Shown: positions 1 to 8,007 of the stretch, piece by piece | How positions within the stretch are numbered: the stretch's first letter is position 1 | Layout: every line of letters begins with the position of its first letter | Assembly (NCBI RefSeq): GCF_000430805.1 | Contig: NZ_KE387259.1 | Location: 124,001 to 188,000 of the forward strand | Origin: Chitinilyticum aquatile DSM 21506 | Lineage (GTDB): Bacteria > Pseudomonadota > Gammaproteobacteria > Burkholderiales > Chitinibacteraceae | Reading direction: 5' to 3' | Length of the DNA: 64,000 nucleotides | Notes under the pieces: model-generated | Told to the model about the DNA's origin: nothing | The model's database searches: none | The model's input: the letters and a program-made list of their open reading frames with translations, nothing else | Program-made: the position numbers and the translations under genes

Positions 1-122
1 GCTACGGTTATTACCGCTACCAGACCGAAATCATGATGGTCACCATCGTGCTCTTGCTGGTACTGGTGCAGATCCTGCAGATGGCGGGCGACAAGCTGGT
101 ACAGCACTTTGGCCGCAAATAA
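1..122 (+). CDS. metI: Methionine ABC transporter permease MetI (3' end only)
   Basis: The window opens inside a reading frame (first full codon at base 3) that ends with TAA at 120-122. The 39 visible residues begin GYYRYQTEIMMVTIVLLLVL and end in a short charged tail. The GYYRYQ-type start followed by a last membrane helix is the conserved C-terminus of MetI, the inner-membrane permease of the MetNIQ D/L-methionine importer. The next gene is metQ in the same direction, which supports the call. Most of the gene lies outside the window, so nothing can be said about its start or about metN. Confidence 0.85.
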   Translation, partial: YGYYRYQTEIMMVTIVLLLVLVQILQMAGDKLVQHFGRK

Positions 123-211
123 CCAGCGGTAACTTTTTTTAGTTCGAATCAGTCTTTTTGATTTTATAAGACGATGATAATCTCCCTTTTCAGCAAGGAC
201 ACATACATAAA

Positions 212-259
212 GGTATGCATCCAGAAGCAATAGCTTTAAAGGGCTATAGCCATATACCC
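212..259 (+). repeat. Palindromic intergenic repeat, copy 1
   Basis: This is a 48-bp copy of the repeat family described in the findings. It starts GGTAT, has an inner stem ATAGCttt/aaaGGGCTAT and ends ATACCC. It lies between metI and metQ, just upstream of the metQ ribosome binding site, so it would form a hairpin in a metIQ transcript. Confidence 0.7.
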
Positions 260-275
260 ATCCCAAAAGGAAGCA

Positions 276-1064
276 ATGAACATGAAAACGCTCGTCGCAC
301 TTGCCGCTGCCGCCGCAGCCTTTACCGCCTTCTCCGCCTCCGCCGCAGAAAAGCTGACCGTTGCCGCCACGGCCATTCCGCACGCCGAAATCCTCGAATT
401 CATCAAGCCGGCACTGGCCAAGCAGGGTGTCGAGCTGAACGTGAAAGTGTTCACCGACTACGTGCAGCCGAACGTCCTGGTCGCTGAAAAGAAAATCGAC
501 GCCAACTTCTTCCAGCACCAGCCCTACCTGAACGAATTCAACAAGGGCCGTGGCACCAATCTGGTCAGCGTGGCCGGCGTGCACGTCGAGCCCTTCGGCG
601 CGTATTCCAGCAAGGTGAAAAAACTGGCCGACCTGCAAGAAGGCGCCACCGTCGCCATCCCGAATGACCCCACCAACGGCGGCCGCGCGCTGCTGCTGCT
701 GGAAAAAGCCGGCCTGATCAAGCTGAAGGACAGCAAGAACATCCTCGCCACCCCGAAGGACATTGCGCAGAACAGCAAGAAGCTGAAGTTCAAGGAACTG
801 GAAGCCGCCACCCTGCCGCGCGTACTGAACCAGGTTGACCTTGCGCTGATCAACACCAACTACGCGCTGGAAGCCAAGCTCAACCCGAGCAAGGATGCGC
901 TGGTGATCGAAGGCGCCGAATCGCCGTATGTGAACATTCTGGTTGTGGAAGCCAGCAACAAGGACAAGGCCGCAGTAAAGAAACTGGCCGCCGCACTGAA
1001 GACCCCGGAAGTGAAGGCCTTCATTCTGGAAAAATACAAGGGTGCTGTCGTACCGGCTTTCTAA
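276..1064 (+). CDS. metQ: MetQ/NlpA-family D-methionine-binding protein
   Basis: This 262-residue protein is the periplasmic binding protein that delivers methionine to the MetNI importer. A Sec signal peptide covers about residues 1-24 (MNMKT, Ala-rich core, cleavage near SASA/AEK). There is no lipobox cysteine, so unlike many MetQ proteins it should be soluble rather than lipid-anchored. The mature part carries typical NlpA-family features: VAATAIPHAEIL at the start, NVLVAEKKIDANFFQHQPYL, and PNDPTNGGRALLLL. AAGGAAG at 267-273 serves either ATG 276 or ATG 282; the second has the better spacing. It follows metI after a gap that holds a palindromic repeat and is closed by a strong terminator. 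Confidence 0.93.
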   Translation: MNMKTLVALAAAAAAFTAFSASAAEKLTVAATAIPHAEILEFIKPALAKQGVELNVKVFTDYVQPNVLVAEKKIDANFFQHQPYLNEFNKGRGTNLVSVAGVHVEPFGAYSSKVKKLADLQEGATVAIPNDPTNGGRALLLLEKAGLIKLKDSKNILATPKDIAQNSKKLKFKELEAATLPRVLNQVDLALINTNYALEAKLNPSKDALVIEGAESPYVNILVVEASNKDKAAVKKLAAALKTPEVKAFILEKYKGAVVPAF

Positions 1065-1085
1065 GCTGAACACGGATTGCTCATG

Positions 1086-1113
1086 AAAAACGGCACCTGC
1101 GAGTGCCGTTTTT
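1086..1113 (+). terminator. Intrinsic terminator after metQ
   Basis: A perfect 11-bp stem (AAAAACGGCAC / GTGCCGTTTTT) with a 6-nt loop, ending in five T residues, begins about 20 bp after the metQ stop. Confidence 0.85.
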
Positions 1114-1273
1114 CATGGCGACTACCCGCTGCCCGCCATACCCTCATGCCGCCAAGGTAAATAGTTCGTCGCGGTGCAGGGCAGGCCAATGCCATAATCA
1201 CGGACGTACCCCACGTCTGTTTCAGTTCTTTGCAGTCCGGGTGCCCACTTCGAAACCACACAAGGAGGAGACG

Positions 1274-3295
1274 TTGGACACACCGCAAACCGTCGCGGCC
1301 TCGCGCCGCACCACGCTGTCCATGCCGGTTTTCATCCCGAGCATCATCATCATCGCCAGCCTGCTGGCTGTCTGCACCTTCAACCCCAAAACCGCCGAAG
1401 CCTTCTTCGCCGCAGGCCAGAGCTGGATCACCGCACATTTCAGCTGGTTCTACGTGCTGGCGGTTGCCACCTTCCTGATTGTCCTCATCACCATTGCCAG
1501 CAGCCGCTTTGGCGACATCCGCCTGGGCCCGGACGATGCGCGCCCCGATTTCAGCTTTACCTCCTGGCTGGCGATGCTGTTTGCCGCCGGCATGGGCATC
1601 GGGCTGATGTATTTCGGTGTGGGCGAGCCAATGATGCACTTCCTGTCTCCGCCTACCACTGAAGCCGGCACGATGGCCGCCGCGCAGGAAGCGATGACCA
1701 CCACCTTTTTCCACTGGGGCTTCCATGCCTGGGCAATTTATGCCGTGGTCGGGCTGGTGCTGGCCTATTTCGGTTTCCGCTACAAGCTGCCGCTGACGCT
1801 GCGCTCGGGCCTGTACCCGATTTTCAAGGAACGCATCCACGGCCCCATCGGGCATGCAGTGGACGTATTTGCGCTGGTCGGTACGATCTTCGGTATCGCC
1901 ACCACGCTGGGCTACGGCGTGCTGCAATTGTCCGCCGGCCTGCATCGCCTGACCGGCTGGGAAACGGGCAGCCAGCTCTTCCAGTTCGGCCTGATTGCGG
2001 TCGTCGTCGGCATGGCCGGCATTTCGGCGGCCACCGGGCTGGACAAGGGTGTACGGCGCCTGTCCGAGCTGAACCTGTTCCTTGCCATCGTGCTGCTGGC
2101 CTTCGTGCTGTTTGCCGGCCCGACGCTGCCGGTGCTGGGGATGCTGAGCGAAAACATCGGCAATTACCTGTCCGGCATCGTGAGCATGACCTTCCGCACC
2201 TTCAGCTATGCGCCAGCGAGCTCGGAAGGCTGGTTTGGCGGCTGGACGATTCTGTACTGGGCCTGGTGGATTTCGTGGTCGCCGTTTGTTGGCCTTTTCA
2301 TTGCGCGCATTTCGCGCGGCCGCACCATTCGCGAGTTCATCATCGGTGTGCTGCTGGTGCCGACCGCCTTCAATCTGCTGTGGATGACCGTGTTCGGCAA
2401 CACCGCCATCTGGCTCGATCTGAACAGCGCGGCCGGTGCGCTGGGCGCGACCGCCAACAATGTCGATGCGCTGCTGTTCAACTTCTTCGACCTGCTGCCG
2501 CTGGCCGGCGTGACCTCGACGCTGGCCGTCATCCTGATCGCCGTGTTCTTCGTGACCTCGGCCGATTCGGGCGCGTTTGTCATCGACAACATCGCCACGC
2601 AGGGCAATGACAGATCACCGATCTGGCAGCGCCTTTTCTGGGCGGCACTGCTGGGGCTGACTGCCGCCATCCTGCTGGCCGCTGGCGGCCTGAAGGCCTT
2701 GCAGTCGATGACGCTGATTGCAGCGCTGCCGTTTGCAATGATCATGCTGCTGCTGTGCGTGGGGCTGATTCGCGGCCTGTGCGCCGACCGCCTGCACTTC
2801 TCGCGCGAACTTTCACCCGCCACCAATTTCTGGAACGGGCAGATGTGGAAGGCCAGGCTGGATCAGCTGCTGCGCCTGCCGGACCAGGCCGACGTGGCGA
2901 GCTTCATCGCCCGCGTGGTCAACCCGGCACTGCAGGAGGTTTGCGCAGAACTGAACCGTCGCGGTGTCACCAGCCGCGTCGAGGAAGTCGCCGAGCATGG
3001 CGTGGCGCTGATCGTGCCGCAGGAAGCCGGCCGCGACTTCGTTTACGGCGTACGCATTGAAAGCCGCCCGGCACCGGCATTCAACCCGCTGGCCGCAGCC
3101 CAGAGTGGTGATGGTGACGACCCGCTCTTCGAGCCGATGACCTACTTCGAAGACGGTCGCGCCGGCTACGACATCCAGTACCTGACCCGCCAGGAAGTGA
3201 TTGCCGACGTGCTGCGCCAGTACGAACGCTATCTGCAGCTGGCGCAGGTCAGCGGCACGCAGCTGCTGCATTCGGCACCCGGGCACACCGGCTGA
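1274..3295 (+). CDS. betT: BCCT-family choline/glycine betaine transporter (BetT-like)
   Basis: This 673-residue inner-membrane transporter is close in length to E. coli BetT (about 677) and shares its plan: 12 hydrophobic segments in the first 500 residues and a long hydrophilic C-terminal domain, which in BetT is the osmosensory regulator. Visible BCCT motifs include AAGMGIGLMYFGVGEP, the aromatic stretch WTILYWAWWISWSPFVGLFIARISRGRTIREF, and FFVTSADSGAFV. I place the start at TTG 1274 because AAGGAGGAG sits five bases upstream. The open frame extends upstream to 1103, but that part overlaps the metQ terminator and is not protein-like. The role is proton-driven uptake of choline or betaine. 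No betA/betB genes are in view, so the exact substrate is inferred. Confidence 0.88.
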   Translation: MDTPQTVAASRRTTLSMPVFIPSIIIIASLLAVCTFNPKTAEAFFAAGQSWITAHFSWFYVLAVATFLIVLITIASSRFGDIRLGPDDARPDFSFTSWLAMLFAAGMGIGLMYFGVGEPMMHFLSPPTTEAGTMAAAQEAMTTTFFHWGFHAWAIYAVVGLVLAYFGFRYKLPLTLRSGLYPIFKERIHGPIGHAVDVFALVGTIFGIATTLGYGVLQLSAGLHRLTGWETGSQLFQFGLIAVVVGMAGISAATGLDKGVRRLSELNLFLAIVLLAFVLFAGPTLPVLGMLSENIGNYLSGIVSMTFRTFSYAPASSEGWFGGWTILYWAWWISWSPFVGLFIARISRGRTIREFIIGVLLVPTAFNLLWMTVFGNTAIWLDLNSAAGALGATANNVDALLFNFFDLLPLAGVTSTLAVILIAVFFVTSADSGAFVIDNIATQGNDRSPIWQRLFWAALLGLTAAILLAAGGLKALQSMTLIAALPFAMIMLLLCVGLIRGLCADRLHFSRELSPATNFWNGQMWKARLDQLLRLPDQADVASFIARVVNPALQEVCAELNRRGVTSRVEEVAEHGVALIVPQEAGRDFVYGVRIESRPAPAFNPLAAAQSGDGDDPLFEPMTYFEDGRAGYDIQYLTRQEVIADVLRQYERYLQLAQVSGTQLLHSAPGHTG

Positions 3296-3308
3296 TTGCG
3301 CCCACTGA

Positions 3309-3355
3309 CGTATTGGCCTGAAACCCTTTATCATCAAGGCTTTCAGGCCAATACC
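3309..3355 (+). repeat. Palindromic intergenic repeat, copy 2
   Basis: A perfect 14-bp inverted repeat (3310-3323 with 3341-3354) encloses a 17-nt loop. The arms begin GTATTGGCC and end GGCCAATAC. It aligns well with the gcvH/gcvP copy. It separates betT from the MazG-like gene and may also act as a transcript end or stabiliser. Confidence 0.65.
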
Positions 3356-3365
3356 TTTTATAGCG

Positions 3366-3719
3366 ATGGATATTCTCAAGGTTCAGCAGCAACTGCGGGA
3401 TTTCAGCGCCGCGCGCGACTGGGATCAGTTTCACACCCCGAAAAATCTGGCGATGGCGCTATCGGTCGAAGCCGCCGAGTTGGTCGAGCTCTACCAGTGG
3501 CTGACGCCCGAGCAGGCCGCAGCCGCGAGTAGCGACCAGGCCTTTGCCACGCGGCTGGGCGAGGAAGTTGCCGACATCCTGCTCTATCTGCTGCGCCTGG
3601 CCGATCGCACCGGGCTTGATCTGGATGCAGCCGTCACGCGCAAGCTGCAGCTCAATGCGCAGAAATACCCCGTTGCCAGCAGTTACGGTCGCGCCAAGCA
3701 TCTGGGCGAGCCGAGCTGA
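3366..3719 (+). CDS. MazG-like nucleotide pyrophosphohydrolase
   Basis: This 117-residue single-domain all-alpha NTP pyrophosphohydrolase belongs to the MazG-like/dCTPase (RS21-C6) group. The metal-binding helices show the expected acidic pattern: SVEAAELVELYQW in helix 2, then GEEVADILLYLLRLAD in helix 3. An N-YP near the C-terminus (LNAQKYP) is also typical. Family members hydrolyse non-canonical or excess NTPs/dNTPs to the monophosphate and pyrophosphate, a house-cleaning role; the substrate cannot be read from the sequence. It stands alone between a repeat and a region with no gene. Confidence 0.85.
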   Translation: MDILKVQQQLRDFSAARDWDQFHTPKNLAMALSVEAAELVELYQWLTPEQAAAASSDQAFATRLGEEVADILLYLLRLADRTGLDLDAAVTRKLQLNAQKYPVASSYGRAKHLGEPS

Positions 3720-3874
3720 TACCGCCTGTCTCCCCTTCCGGGTGTGCGGCTTGACCACGGCGCCCCCCTGTACGCCAGAATGAATTAATCCACTGATTTT
3801 TCGTGATTATTTCCATTCCGGCATGCAAGGGCATGCCGCTAGACTGGGATACCACATCCAGCGAGGAGACAGCC

Positions 3875-4522
3875 ATGTCCACCACCATTTCCGCACTGCA
3901 GAGCACCACCCTCACTCCGGTGGCTGGCAAGGTGTCTGGCCGCCAGGATGGCAGGGAAAAGGCGCAGACGACGACTGTTGCGCAGGAAAAAGTCAGCCTG
4001 AACCAGACCGCAAGCTCCGCGCTGACCTACAGCAAACCGCGCGCGGAGGCCGCGACCGACATCCAGGCAATGCTCGACGAATCGAACCGCAAGGTCGACG
4101 AGCTGATGAACCTGATCCGCCCGCTGGTGGAGCAGCAGGGCCTGAGTCTCGCCAAAGTCGCCAGCGGCGAGCAGAAGCTGACCGTTGACCAGGCAACGAT
4201 CGACAAGGCGAAAGCCGATATTGCCGAAGATGGCGAATTCGGCGTGCGCAAGGTTTCCGAGCGCATCCTGAGCTTCGCCAAGTATGCGATGGGGAACGAC
4301 CCCGCCAACCTCGACAATATCCGCGATGCGGTGAAACTGGGTTTCGATCAGGCGAAAGAAGCACTTGGTGGCGCGCTGCCGGAAATCAGCCAGCAAACCT
4401 ACGACACCATCATGGCAGAATTTGACCGCTGGGAAAAAGACGGCATCCCCGAAGGCAGCACCGTCAGCCTGAGCAAGCCGGAATCCGCGGCGAGCGGCAC
4501 GGAATCCCGCAAGGCAGCCTGA
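3875..4522 (+). CDS. DUF5610-like hypothetical protein
   Basis: This is a 215-residue hydrophilic protein without a signal peptide or membrane segment. The start at ATG 3875 is set by GAGGAG at 3863-3868. The N-terminal third is Ser/Thr-rich and probably disordered. The C-terminal part (about residues 125-200) reads EFGVRKVSERILSFAKYAMG, then DPANLDNIRDAVKLGFDQA and LPEISQQTYDTIMAEFDRW. This pattern is shared by proteins often mis-annotated as 'hydrogenase-4 component G' and placed in DUF5610. Function is unknown. A palindromic terminator follows immediately. Confidence 0.65.
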   Translation: MSTTISALQSTTLTPVAGKVSGRQDGREKAQTTTVAQEKVSLNQTASSALTYSKPRAEAATDIQAMLDESNRKVDELMNLIRPLVEQQGLSLAKVASGEQKLTVDQATIDKAKADIAEDGEFGVRKVSERILSFAKYAMGNDPANLDNIRDAVKLGFDQAKEALGGALPEISQQTYDTIMAEFDRWEKDGIPEGSTVSLSKPESAASGTESRKAA

Positions 4523-4544
4523 ATCAGCACTCCTTCCATCTGGC

Positions 4545-4568
4545 AAAAGCCCGGCAAGCCGGGCTTTT
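4545..4568 (+). terminator. Intrinsic terminator
   Basis: An 11-bp stem (AAAAGCCCGGC / GCCGGGCTTTT) has a 2-nt loop and flanking A and T runs. It ends the DUF5610-like gene and could also serve the convergent ammonia-lyase gene. Confidence 0.85.
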
Positions 4569-4578
4569 CTATTTTCAA

Positions 4579-4627
4579 GGGTATACAGCCAGAACCTTCT
4601 CAATTAAATGGCTACAGCAATATACCC
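4579..4627 (+). repeat. Palindromic intergenic repeat, copy 3
   Basis: This is a canonical 49-bp copy: GGGTATACAGCC at the left, AAATGGCTACAG and ATATACCC at the right. It lies between two convergent genes. Confidence 0.75.
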
Positions 4628-4633
4628 ATCAAA

Positions 4634-5602
4634 TCAATGCAGGACAGCTCCAGACAGCACGCTGGCAAACTGGCCATGATCGACATTGGCTCCTGTCACC
4701 ACCACGCCGACGCGCCGGCCAAAATTGCGCTCAGCCTCCAGCATCGCGCCCGCCAGTGATGCCGCGCCGGCACCTTCCGCCACATTGTGCGTATCGGTGT
4801 AAAGGCAGCGCATCGCCTCGGCCACCGCGGTGTCGCTCACCTGAACGAAGCGGCTGACGCCACGGCGGATGATGGACAGCGCCAGCGCGTCGGGCGTACG
4901 GCACGCCAGCCCGTCAGCGAGCTGCGTCGATACGGCATGCGATTGCAGTTCACCACTGGCAAACGACAGCGCATATGCGGGCGCATGAACGGATACCACG
5001 CCGACGATTTCGACCTGGTGCCCGAGCGCGGCTTTCGCCGCCACCATCGCACAGATGCCCGAGCCCATGCCAACCGGCACATACACCACATCCAGCTTCG
5101 GCTGGGCACGCAGGAATTCCAGGCAATAGCTCGCCACGCCCGCGATCAGGTCGGAGTGCAGCGCCGGCACGGCATGCAGGCCGGCTGCCGCAGCGTGGCG
5201 GGCAGCCATTTCGCGCGCGGCCTGGAAGTCCTCGCCCTGCTCGATCAATTCGACGCCCAGCGCGCGCATGGCGGCATTTTTTTCCCGGCTGTTGCCATGC
5301 GGCACGACGATGGTCGCCGGCAGGCCCAGGCGTTGCGCGGCAAAACCGACCGACTGCCCGTGATTGCCGCGTGTTGCCGCAATCAGCCCTTCCGGGCGCT
5401 GGCGCTGCAGCAGGCGCTCCAGATACACCAGTCCGCCACGCACCTTGAACGATCCGGTCGGGGCGTGATTTTCATGCTTGACCCAGACCTCGGCTCCCAG
5501 CCTCTGCGACAGCAGCGGCCAGTTGTATTGCGGTGTGGGAGGCAGAACAGAATGAACCAGGCTGGCGGCAGATTCGAGTTCGTTCAGACTGGGCAGCGTC
5601 AT
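4634..5602 (-). CDS. PLP-dependent threonine/serine ammonia-lyase family protein
   Basis: This is a 322-residue fold-type II PLP enzyme. The Schiff-base lysine is in the motif HAPTGSFKVRGG near residue 50. Further family signs are the asparagine of RGNHGQSVGFAAQ and a phosphate-binding glycine loop (PVGMGSG). Threonine or serine dehydratases of this length lack the C-terminal ACT regulatory domain, as this one does. The upstream open frame has no protein-like character, so ATG 5602 is chosen. It is transcribed divergently from a MocR-type regulator, a frequent pairing that suggests induction by its substrate. In ectoine degradation the dehydratase EutB has a similar neighbour, but no other ectoine genes are here, so the substrate stays open. 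Confidence 0.82.
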   Translation of the reverse strand: MTLPSLNELESAASLVHSVLPPTPQYNWPLLSQRLGAEVWVKHENHAPTGSFKVRGGLVYLERLLQRQRPEGLIAATRGNHGQSVGFAAQRLGLPATIVVPHGNSREKNAAMRALGVELIEQGEDFQAAREMAARHAAAAGLHAVPALHSDLIAGVASYCLEFLRAQPKLDVVYVPVGMGSGICAMVAAKAALGHQVEIVGVVSVHAPAYALSFASGELQSHAVSTQLADGLACRTPDALALSIIRRGVSRFVQVSDTAVAEAMRCLYTDTHNVAEGAGAASLAGAMLEAERNFGRRVGVVVTGANVDHGQFASVLSGAVLH

Positions 5603-5665
5603 GGTGAAATCCTTGGCTTGAGGGTATGCTGCATTGTGTATGCATTTCGAAGGCAAAGTGTCTGC

Positions 5666-7039
5666 ATGACAGCATGGATTCCCGACCTCGCCCGCTTCCC
5701 CGGCCCCACTTACCGCGCCATTGTCGATGCGCTGGCGCATGACATCCAGACCGGTGTCCTGCGCCCCGGCAGCAAGCTGCCGCCGCACCGTCTGCTGGCC
5801 GATCTGCTCGGCGTGAATGTCAGCACCATCACACGCGCCTACAAGGAGGCCGCCAGCCGCTACCTGATCGGCGGCGAGCATGGCCGTGGCACCTATGTGC
5901 TCGGCCATCAGGACGGGCTGAACCTGTTTGCACTGGCTGATCGCGAACGTTTCATCGATCTCTCGGTGAACACGCCCGCCTACCCGCTGCACGACAGTGA
6001 TCTGGAGCAGTCATTGCAGCAATTGCTGCGCCAGGGCGATGCCGGGCGCCTGCTGCAGTACCAGAGTGCGCAGGCCTGGCAGCAGCAGCGCGTGGCTGCA
6101 GCGCGCTGGCTGGCGCTGCGTGGCGTCGAGGCAGCACCTGAGCGCATCATTCTGTGCGGTGGCGCGCAACATGCCGTCACAGCTGCGCTCAGCCTGCACT
6201 GCCGGCGCGGTGACACGGTGCTGGTCGAGGCGCTCACCTACCCCGGCATGATGGCGATTGCCCGCCAGCTCGGCCTGCAGCTGCACCCGCTCGGCATGGA
6301 CAATGCCGGCGTGCGGCCCGATGCACTGGATGCGGCGCTGGCGCAGGACATCGGACGGATTGCGGTGCTGATGCCGACGCTGCACAACCCGACCACCATC
6401 ACGATGCCGCTGGCACGCCGCCGCGCCATTGCCGAAGTACTGCAACGCCACGATGCGCTGCTGGTGGAAGAAGACGTCTACGGCCACCTGCCGCCCGATG
6501 CGCCACCCGCGCTGGCGACACTTGCCCCCGAGCGGGCCATTTACATCAGCAGCCTGTCAAAAAGCGTGGCACCGGGCTTGCGTTTCGGCTTTCTGCACGA
6601 TCCGCACGCCAGCCGGCAGGCTCTCGACGATGCCCTGCACAATACAAGCTGGCTGGTCAGCCCGCTGATGGCACAACTGGCCTGCAACTGGATTCACGAT
6701 GGCACGGCCGAGCGCCGGCTAAGCTGGCAGCGACAGGAACTGACGGCACGCCGCGACATCGCGCAGCCCCTGTTCGCGCCACTCGCCGCGCAGGGCATCA
6801 GGCTGGCGCTGCCGGAAGCCTGCCCGCACGGCTGGCTGCAATTGCCGGCCCGCATTGATTCGGAAGCACTGATCGGCAGATTGCGCCAGCAAGGTATAGC
6901 CACTGCAGCTGGCGGATTATTTGGGGTGCAGCGGCATACCCATGTCAACGCTCTGCGCCTCTGTGTAGGCGCTGCCAGCAGCCAGGCCATTCTGGCGGCG
7001 ACGCTGGCCCGGATTGCGGACGAACTGGGCGAGTTCTAG
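5666..7039 (+). CDS. MocR/PdxR-type GntR regulator with aminotransferase-like domain
   Basis: This 457-residue protein has two domains. Residues about 10-80 form a GntR winged helix (YRAIVDALAHDIQTGVLRPG, then LLGVNVSTITRAYKEA). Residues about 110-455 resemble a class I/II aminotransferase, including the PLP lysine in SSLSKSVAPGLRFGF. MocR-type proteins use the aminotransferase fold to sense PLP or an amino-acid adduct rather than for catalysis. The frame is open far upstream, but that part is the antisense of the neighbouring dehydratase gene; ATG 5666 gives the normal family N-terminus. It faces the ammonia-lyase gene across a 63-bp gap and probably regulates it. Its 3' end overlaps the convergent DUF502 gene by 4 bp. 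Confidence 0.88.
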   Translation: MTAWIPDLARFPGPTYRAIVDALAHDIQTGVLRPGSKLPPHRLLADLLGVNVSTITRAYKEAASRYLIGGEHGRGTYVLGHQDGLNLFALADRERFIDLSVNTPAYPLHDSDLEQSLQQLLRQGDAGRLLQYQSAQAWQQQRVAAARWLALRGVEAAPERIILCGGAQHAVTAALSLHCRRGDTVLVEALTYPGMMAIARQLGLQLHPLGMDNAGVRPDALDAALAQDIGRIAVLMPTLHNPTTITMPLARRRAIAEVLQRHDALLVEEDVYGHLPPDAPPALATLAPERAIYISSLSKSVAPGLRFGFLHDPHASRQALDDALHNTSWLVSPLMAQLACNWIHDGTAERRLSWQRQELTARRDIAQPLFAPLAAQGIRLALPEACPHGWLQLPARIDSEALIGRLRQQGIATAAGGLFGVQRHTHVNALRLCVGAASSQAILAATLARIADELGEF

Positions 7040-7704
7040 AAGGCGGCTTGCCGCTCGACGGCCTTCTGCAGATCCGGCGGCGGTGTAATCCCCATCGAGA
7101 CATAAATGCTGGTGAGCTTGTCGACGCCGATCTGCGCCGGGCGAATCCAGTCGGTCGGCACATACAGAAGGCCTCCGCCAATTGGCACGGGTGCAGTGGG
7201 GACCAGAATCGCCTGATAGGTACGCCCTTCCAGCTCGACCGGCACCGGGTTGGGCATCAGCGCCAGCACGGCGACGCCGTCGCCACCAAAAAAACACCAG
7301 ACCGGGCTCATGGCACCGATGTCGGCATCCTCTTTCTGGTCCAGCAGGCCGACAAAGCGGTCGGCAAGGTTGTACAGATTGCCGAACAGCGGAATCTTGC
7401 GCAGCGTGTGATCGACCAGTCGCGCAATCGGGCGGTTCAGCCGCGATTGCACCAGCACGCCGAGCGGGTAGATGGCGGCCACCAGCAGGAGTGTTCCCAG
7501 CAGGTATTCCAGAATCGGATTGTTGACGAAGTGCTGCCCCAGATAGGCAAAGAGCTGACCCAGCCTGCTGCCGGGGCCGATGTACTGGTTAAGCAGATTG
7601 ACCACCCAGGCTATCAGCGCAAGCGTCAGCATGAGGGGAAGAAGGGCAAGAAGGCCGGCCAGCCAGGTCGTCAGGATGGCCTTGAGACTGCGTTTGATGA
7701 TCAT
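7036..7704 (-). CDS. DUF502 family membrane protein
   Basis: This 222-residue inner-membrane protein has two strong N-terminal hydrophobic segments (about residues 10-35 and 65-85) and a soluble C-terminal half with the DUF502 signature region (IPLFGNLYNLADRFV, later VLVPTAPVPIGGGLLYVP). The family is widespread in bacteria without a settled function. The start codon overlaps the stop of the upstream small ORF in an ATGA arrangement, which suggests translational coupling if the small ORF is read to its end. No clear Shine-Dalgarno is seen. Confidence 0.85.
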   Translation of the reverse strand: MIIKRSLKAILTTWLAGLLALLPLMLTLALIAWVVNLLNQYIGPGSRLGQLFAYLGQHFVNNPILEYLLGTLLLVAAIYPLGVLVQSRLNRPIARLVDHTLRKIPLFGNLYNLADRFVGLLDQKEDADIGAMSPVWCFFGGDGVAVLALMPNPVPVELEGRTYQAILVPTAPVPIGGGLLYVPTDWIRPAQIGVDKLTSIYVSMGITPPPDLQKAVERQAAF

Positions 7705-7994
7705 CGATTTTCAGTGAAAGAGAAGCTGCCCCACAACGGGCAAGGCCGTACTTTACCACCGAACGCACGCGCGGCTTCACCGGCCCGCTGCACCATGAAA
7801 AAGGGCAAGCCTTGCGGCTTGCCCTCGGTTTCCTCCCATTCGTCACTGCCACCCCGGCCCTGCCAGCTGACCAGCCGGCTTTTCAGCTGCTGGCGCGCGT
7901 CGCGCCGTTGCGTTTTTTCACTCTTTCCATGTGCGCCCGCCTTGCGCTGGCGGGCCGCCAGCGCATAGGGATTGCGCGGTTTGGCTGTTTTCAT
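7701..7994 (-). CDS. Small very basic protein with an intrinsic terminator inside its ORF
   Basis: The ORF encodes 97 residues. It starts at ATG 7994, just after AGGAGAAAAGG and 13 bases downstream of the rtcB stop codon. The first 40 residues are strongly basic (KPRNPYALAARQRKAGAHGK, then KTQRRDARQQLKSR); the rest is low in recognisable character. A GC-rich 9-bp hairpin followed by T5 (7798-7824, minus strand) lies inside the ORF at about codons 57-66, with no stop codon before it. Most transcripts should therefore end within the gene, giving non-stop mRNA and a protein of about 60 residues. This is the design known for the ribosome-rescue gene arfA, but the sequence does not show the ArfA motifs I know. 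I do not recognise the family. Function is open. Confidence 0.6.
   Translation of the reverse strand: MKTAKPRNPYALAARQRKAGAHGKSEKTQRRDARQQLKSRLVSWQGRGGSDEWEETEGKPQGLPFFMVQRAGEAARAFGGKVRPCPLWGSFSFTENR
7798..7824 (-). terminator. Intrinsic terminator within an ORF
   Basis: Read on the minus strand, GGGCAAGCC - GCAA - GGCTTGCCC is followed directly by five T residues (7798-7802). It has a GNRA tetraloop and a perfect 9-bp stem. It lies about 95 bp before the stop codon of the small ORF and before the DUF502 gene, so it would separate rtcB plus the small gene from DUF502 transcription. Confidence 0.8.
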
Positions 7995-8007
7995 CCTTTT
8001 CTCCTGA

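Noticed and set aside
1103-1273. Upstream extension of the betT frame (57 codons)
   Set aside because: It begins in the metQ terminator, is not protein-like, and a much better start (TTG 1274 with AAGGAGGAG) exists.
1061-1945. Minus-strand open frame of 294 codons over betT
   Set aside because: Composition is Gln/Gly/His/Arg-rich, as is usual for antisense frames; the betT frame is certain.
4787-5665. Long N-terminal extension of the MocR gene frame
   Set aside because: It is the antisense of the ammonia-lyase gene; the GntR domain begins right at ATG 5666.
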